Shown: positions 7,122 through 8,179 of the stretch, piece by piece
Layout: each line of letters opens with the position of its first letter
How positions within the stretch are numbered: position 1 is the stretch's first letter
NCBI GenBank assembly: GCA_003132825.1
Contig: PKYX01000461.1
Location: 161-8,339 of the forward strand
Reading direction: 5' to 3'
Source of the DNA: Acidobacteriaceae bacterium
GTDB taxonomy: Bacteria > Acidobacteriota > Terriglobia > Terriglobales > Acidobacteriaceae
DNA length: 8,179 nucleotides
The notes under the pieces: model-generated
Told to the model about the DNA's origin: nothing
What the model saw: only the letters and a program-made list of their open reading frames with translations
Databases searched by the model: none
Made by a program: the position numbers and the translations under genes

Positions 7122-7464
7122 TTACTGCCCTACTTCTGGCATTCGCTCTGTCGCGTTAAACTCCGGTATGTTGAATGGAAGGCTTTCATGGACGACACCT
7201 ACTTGCAGCCTTTTCATCGGAAAGGTAGCGGCAACCTGGAAAACCGATTCGAGCTGGCCATCGCGCAGCCAAGGTGAGAGTAACCCCCAGACGTTCGCAC
7301 AACAGCAGCATGGCCGCGCGCCAATAGACCGAGCGAAGGTCTGGGCCCGGGCTGCAAGCGCGCTCGAACATGCCGCTGCCAAGGGCAGCGGGCGGATCTG
7401 GGTTGCGCACGCACGTCGCCAAAGAGCTTCCATGCCGCTCGAAGATCGGCAGAATCGACCTCCG
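7122..7464 (-). pseudogene. Possible frameshifted gene remnant, function unknown
   Basis: Two minus-strand frames look protein-like and join at a G run. The upstream frame, open from about 7464, reads through GSGMFERA and WRAAMLLLCERLG. The downstream frame continues as LLSPWLRDGQLESVF and then QVAATFPMKRLQVGVV, ending at TAA (7122-7124). Removing one G from the five-G run (7284-7288, C on the plus strand) would fuse CERLG directly to LLSPWLRDG. The fused sequence has helix-like hydrophobic patterning and a normal residue mix, unlike the Arg- and Cys-rich alternatives in either single frame. It has no clear start: a TGA (7465-7467) lies just upstream in the same frame. I do not recognise the family. 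It could also be chance, or a sequencing error in a real small gene. Confidence 0.3.
7373..7391. repeat. GC-rich perfect hairpin
   Basis: CCGCTGCC (7373-7380) and GGCAGCGG (7384-7391) form an 8-base-pair stem with the three-base loop AAG. No T-tract follows on either strand, so it is not a standard intrinsic terminator. It falls inside the possible remnant, where it would encode a P-A-A-L-G-S-G stretch, so it may only reflect codon composition. Confidence 0.5.
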
Positions 7465-7492
7465 TCACCGGGCCATGCTCCAATCCACCTGA

Positions 7493-7522
7493 TTGCTGGA
7501 CGTAATTGGATGGTGGGATAAT
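7493..7522 (+). promoter_or_regulatory. Weak candidate promoter for the partial right-hand gene
   Basis: TTGCTG (7493-7498, three of six) and GATAAT (7517-7522, five of six) are 18 bases apart. Transcription would start near 7529, leaving a leader of about 17 bases that just holds the Shine-Dalgarno GAGG (7536-7539) before the ATG at 7546. The good position supports it; the -35 is poor. Confidence 0.35.
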
Positions 7523-7545
7523 GAGACCAGATAGCGAGGCCTGTG

Positions 7546-8179
7546 ATGAGAACCAGATTCTCCGTTTCAGTTTTGGTATTTCTCTTCTCGATTCTTACCC
7601 TCGGCGTCGAAGTTTTTGGGCAAGGCATGAGTTCAACACCGGCTCCTCCTTCGACCATCACACGCCCCGACTCCATCCAGGATAGCGGCACCTACGGATA
7701 TTGGACTCAGATGTCGGGCCAGGGGCGCGCTGGCGGGGTTCTTCTCGGGAAACTTGCTGTCGAGGGCGAAACGCTTTTGTGGGAACCGGTACTGGTCTCG
7801 GTCGACTGCGGTGGGACCGTCGTGTACACCACGCGAACCGACCCCAACGGCAATTTCGCCATCGCTCCCGCCCCCGCTCCCGCCTCGCTCCATCAGCAAG
7901 GGGACACCAAGCGGCAGATGGAGACACAATACGAAGGATGCCGGGTCCAGGCAGCCCTGGCCGGCTTCGGTTCGAACGCCCTCACCATCACCCAACATAA
8001 CTTGCAAGACGACCCGAACCTCGGCACCCTCACACTTTCTCGTCAGGAAGGAAGAGCGGAAGGAACTGCGTTCAGCAGCACTACCGCCTCCGCTCCCCCG
8101 AATGCCAGAAAGTTCTTCGACCGGGCGCGCACCGAATTGCTCGAACAAAGACCGGACAAGGCCGAGCGCGACCTCGAGA
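7546..8179 (+). CDS. Exported carboxypeptidase-regulatory-like/TPR protein, N-terminal part
   Basis: The frame is open to the window edge, so 211 residues of a longer protein are seen. Residues 1-25 are a signal peptide (R2 and R4, hydrophobic 6-20, cleavage probably after VEVFG). A Pro/Thr/Ser-rich linker follows. Residues about 66-165 form a beta-sandwich like the carboxypeptidase regulatory domain: GGVLLGKLAVEGETLLWEPV, then TTRTDPNGNFAIAP, and a closing LGTLTLSR strand; C88 and C132 could form a disulfide. From about residue 184 a helical segment (NARKFFDRARTELLEQRPDKAERDLE) has the pattern of a first TPR. A carboxypeptidase-like domain followed by TPRs is a recurrent acidobacterial architecture; its role is unknown. 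The ATG at 7546 is chosen over the adjoining GTG at 7543 because GAGG (7536-7539) is 6 bases from the ATG. It is divergent from the TPR gene. Confidence 0.85.
   Translation, partial: MRTRFSVSVLVFLFSILTLGVEVFGQGMSSTPAPPSTITRPDSIQDSGTYGYWTQMSGQGRAGGVLLGKLAVEGETLLWEPVLVSVDCGGTVVYTTRTDPNGNFAIAPAPAPASLHQQGDTKRQMETQYEGCRVQAALAGFGSNALTITQHNLQDDPNLGTLTLSRQEGRAEGTAFSSTTASAPPNARKFFDRARTELLEQRPDKAERDLE

Larger units (their letters stand above)
7005..7545. other. Divergent intergenic region between two TPR-type genes
   Basis: The 541 bases lie between the start codons of the minus-strand TPR gene and the plus-strand carboxypeptidase-like/TPR gene. Contents that can be named are a possible gene remnant on the minus strand (7122-7464), a GC-rich hairpin (7373-7391) and a weak promoter for the right-hand gene (7493-7522). 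No good promoter was seen for the TPR gene. Open frames on the plus strand here (for example 7168-7521) give Arg-, Ala- and Ser-rich sequence with no recognisable domain and are probably not genes. Confidence 0.55.

Noticed and set aside
7168..7521. 117-codon plus-strand open frame in the divergent intergenic region
   Set aside because: Composition is Arg/Ala/Ser-rich and low in normal hydrophobic patterning, no domain is recognisable, and it lies opposite the more protein-like remnant.
7633..8148. 171-codon minus-strand open frame at the right edge
   Set aside because: Antisense to the plus-strand gene with a signal peptide, beta-sandwich and TPR start; Gly/Arg-rich with no domain.

Overview
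The window looks like a chromosomal piece of an Acidobacteriota genome. The main reason is the gene types: an Oar-like TonB-dependent receptor with an N-terminal carboxypeptidase-regulatory-like domain, a secreted FG-GAP/ASPIC-UnbV (CRTAC1-type) propeller protein, a secreted TPR protein, and a further exported protein with a carboxypeptidase-like domain leading into TPRs. Families of this kind are strongly expanded in that phylum. The assignment is by family knowledge, not by a search. No rRNA, tRNA, CRISPR array, transposase or phage gene is visible.

Layout. 1-286: AT-richer non-coding leader with two candidate promoters, two inverted repeats and a strong Shine-Dalgarno. 287-4105 (+): TonB-dependent receptor of 1272 residues. 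4134-4162: near-ideal intrinsic terminator with a UUCG loop whose T-tract runs straight into the next start codon. 4163-5839 (+): 558-residue seven-motif FG-GAP/ASPIC-UnbV protein. 5840-5900: short convergent gap with a tandem heptamer. 5901-7004 (-): 367-residue ten-TPR protein with a signal peptide. 7005-7545: 541-base divergent intergenic region that contains a possible frameshifted gene remnant on the minus strand. 7546-end (+): N-terminal 211 residues of an exported carboxypeptidase-regulatory-like/TPR protein, cut by the window edge.

All four intact or partial products carry a signal peptide, so the window encodes envelope or extracellular proteins only. The receptor and the propeller protein are adjacent and co-directional but separated by a terminator, so they are probably regulated separately or by read-through. 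Receptor, propeller protein and TPR proteins could form an uptake or surface-assembly module, but substrate and partners cannot be read from the sequence.

The window is mostly ordinary for this phylum. The points most worth a second look are the terminator that abuts a start codon with no ribosome binding site, a run of eight Gs near the start of the propeller gene, and the possible minus-strand pseudogene whose two reading frames join at a five-base G run. I did not find a clear undescribed system.
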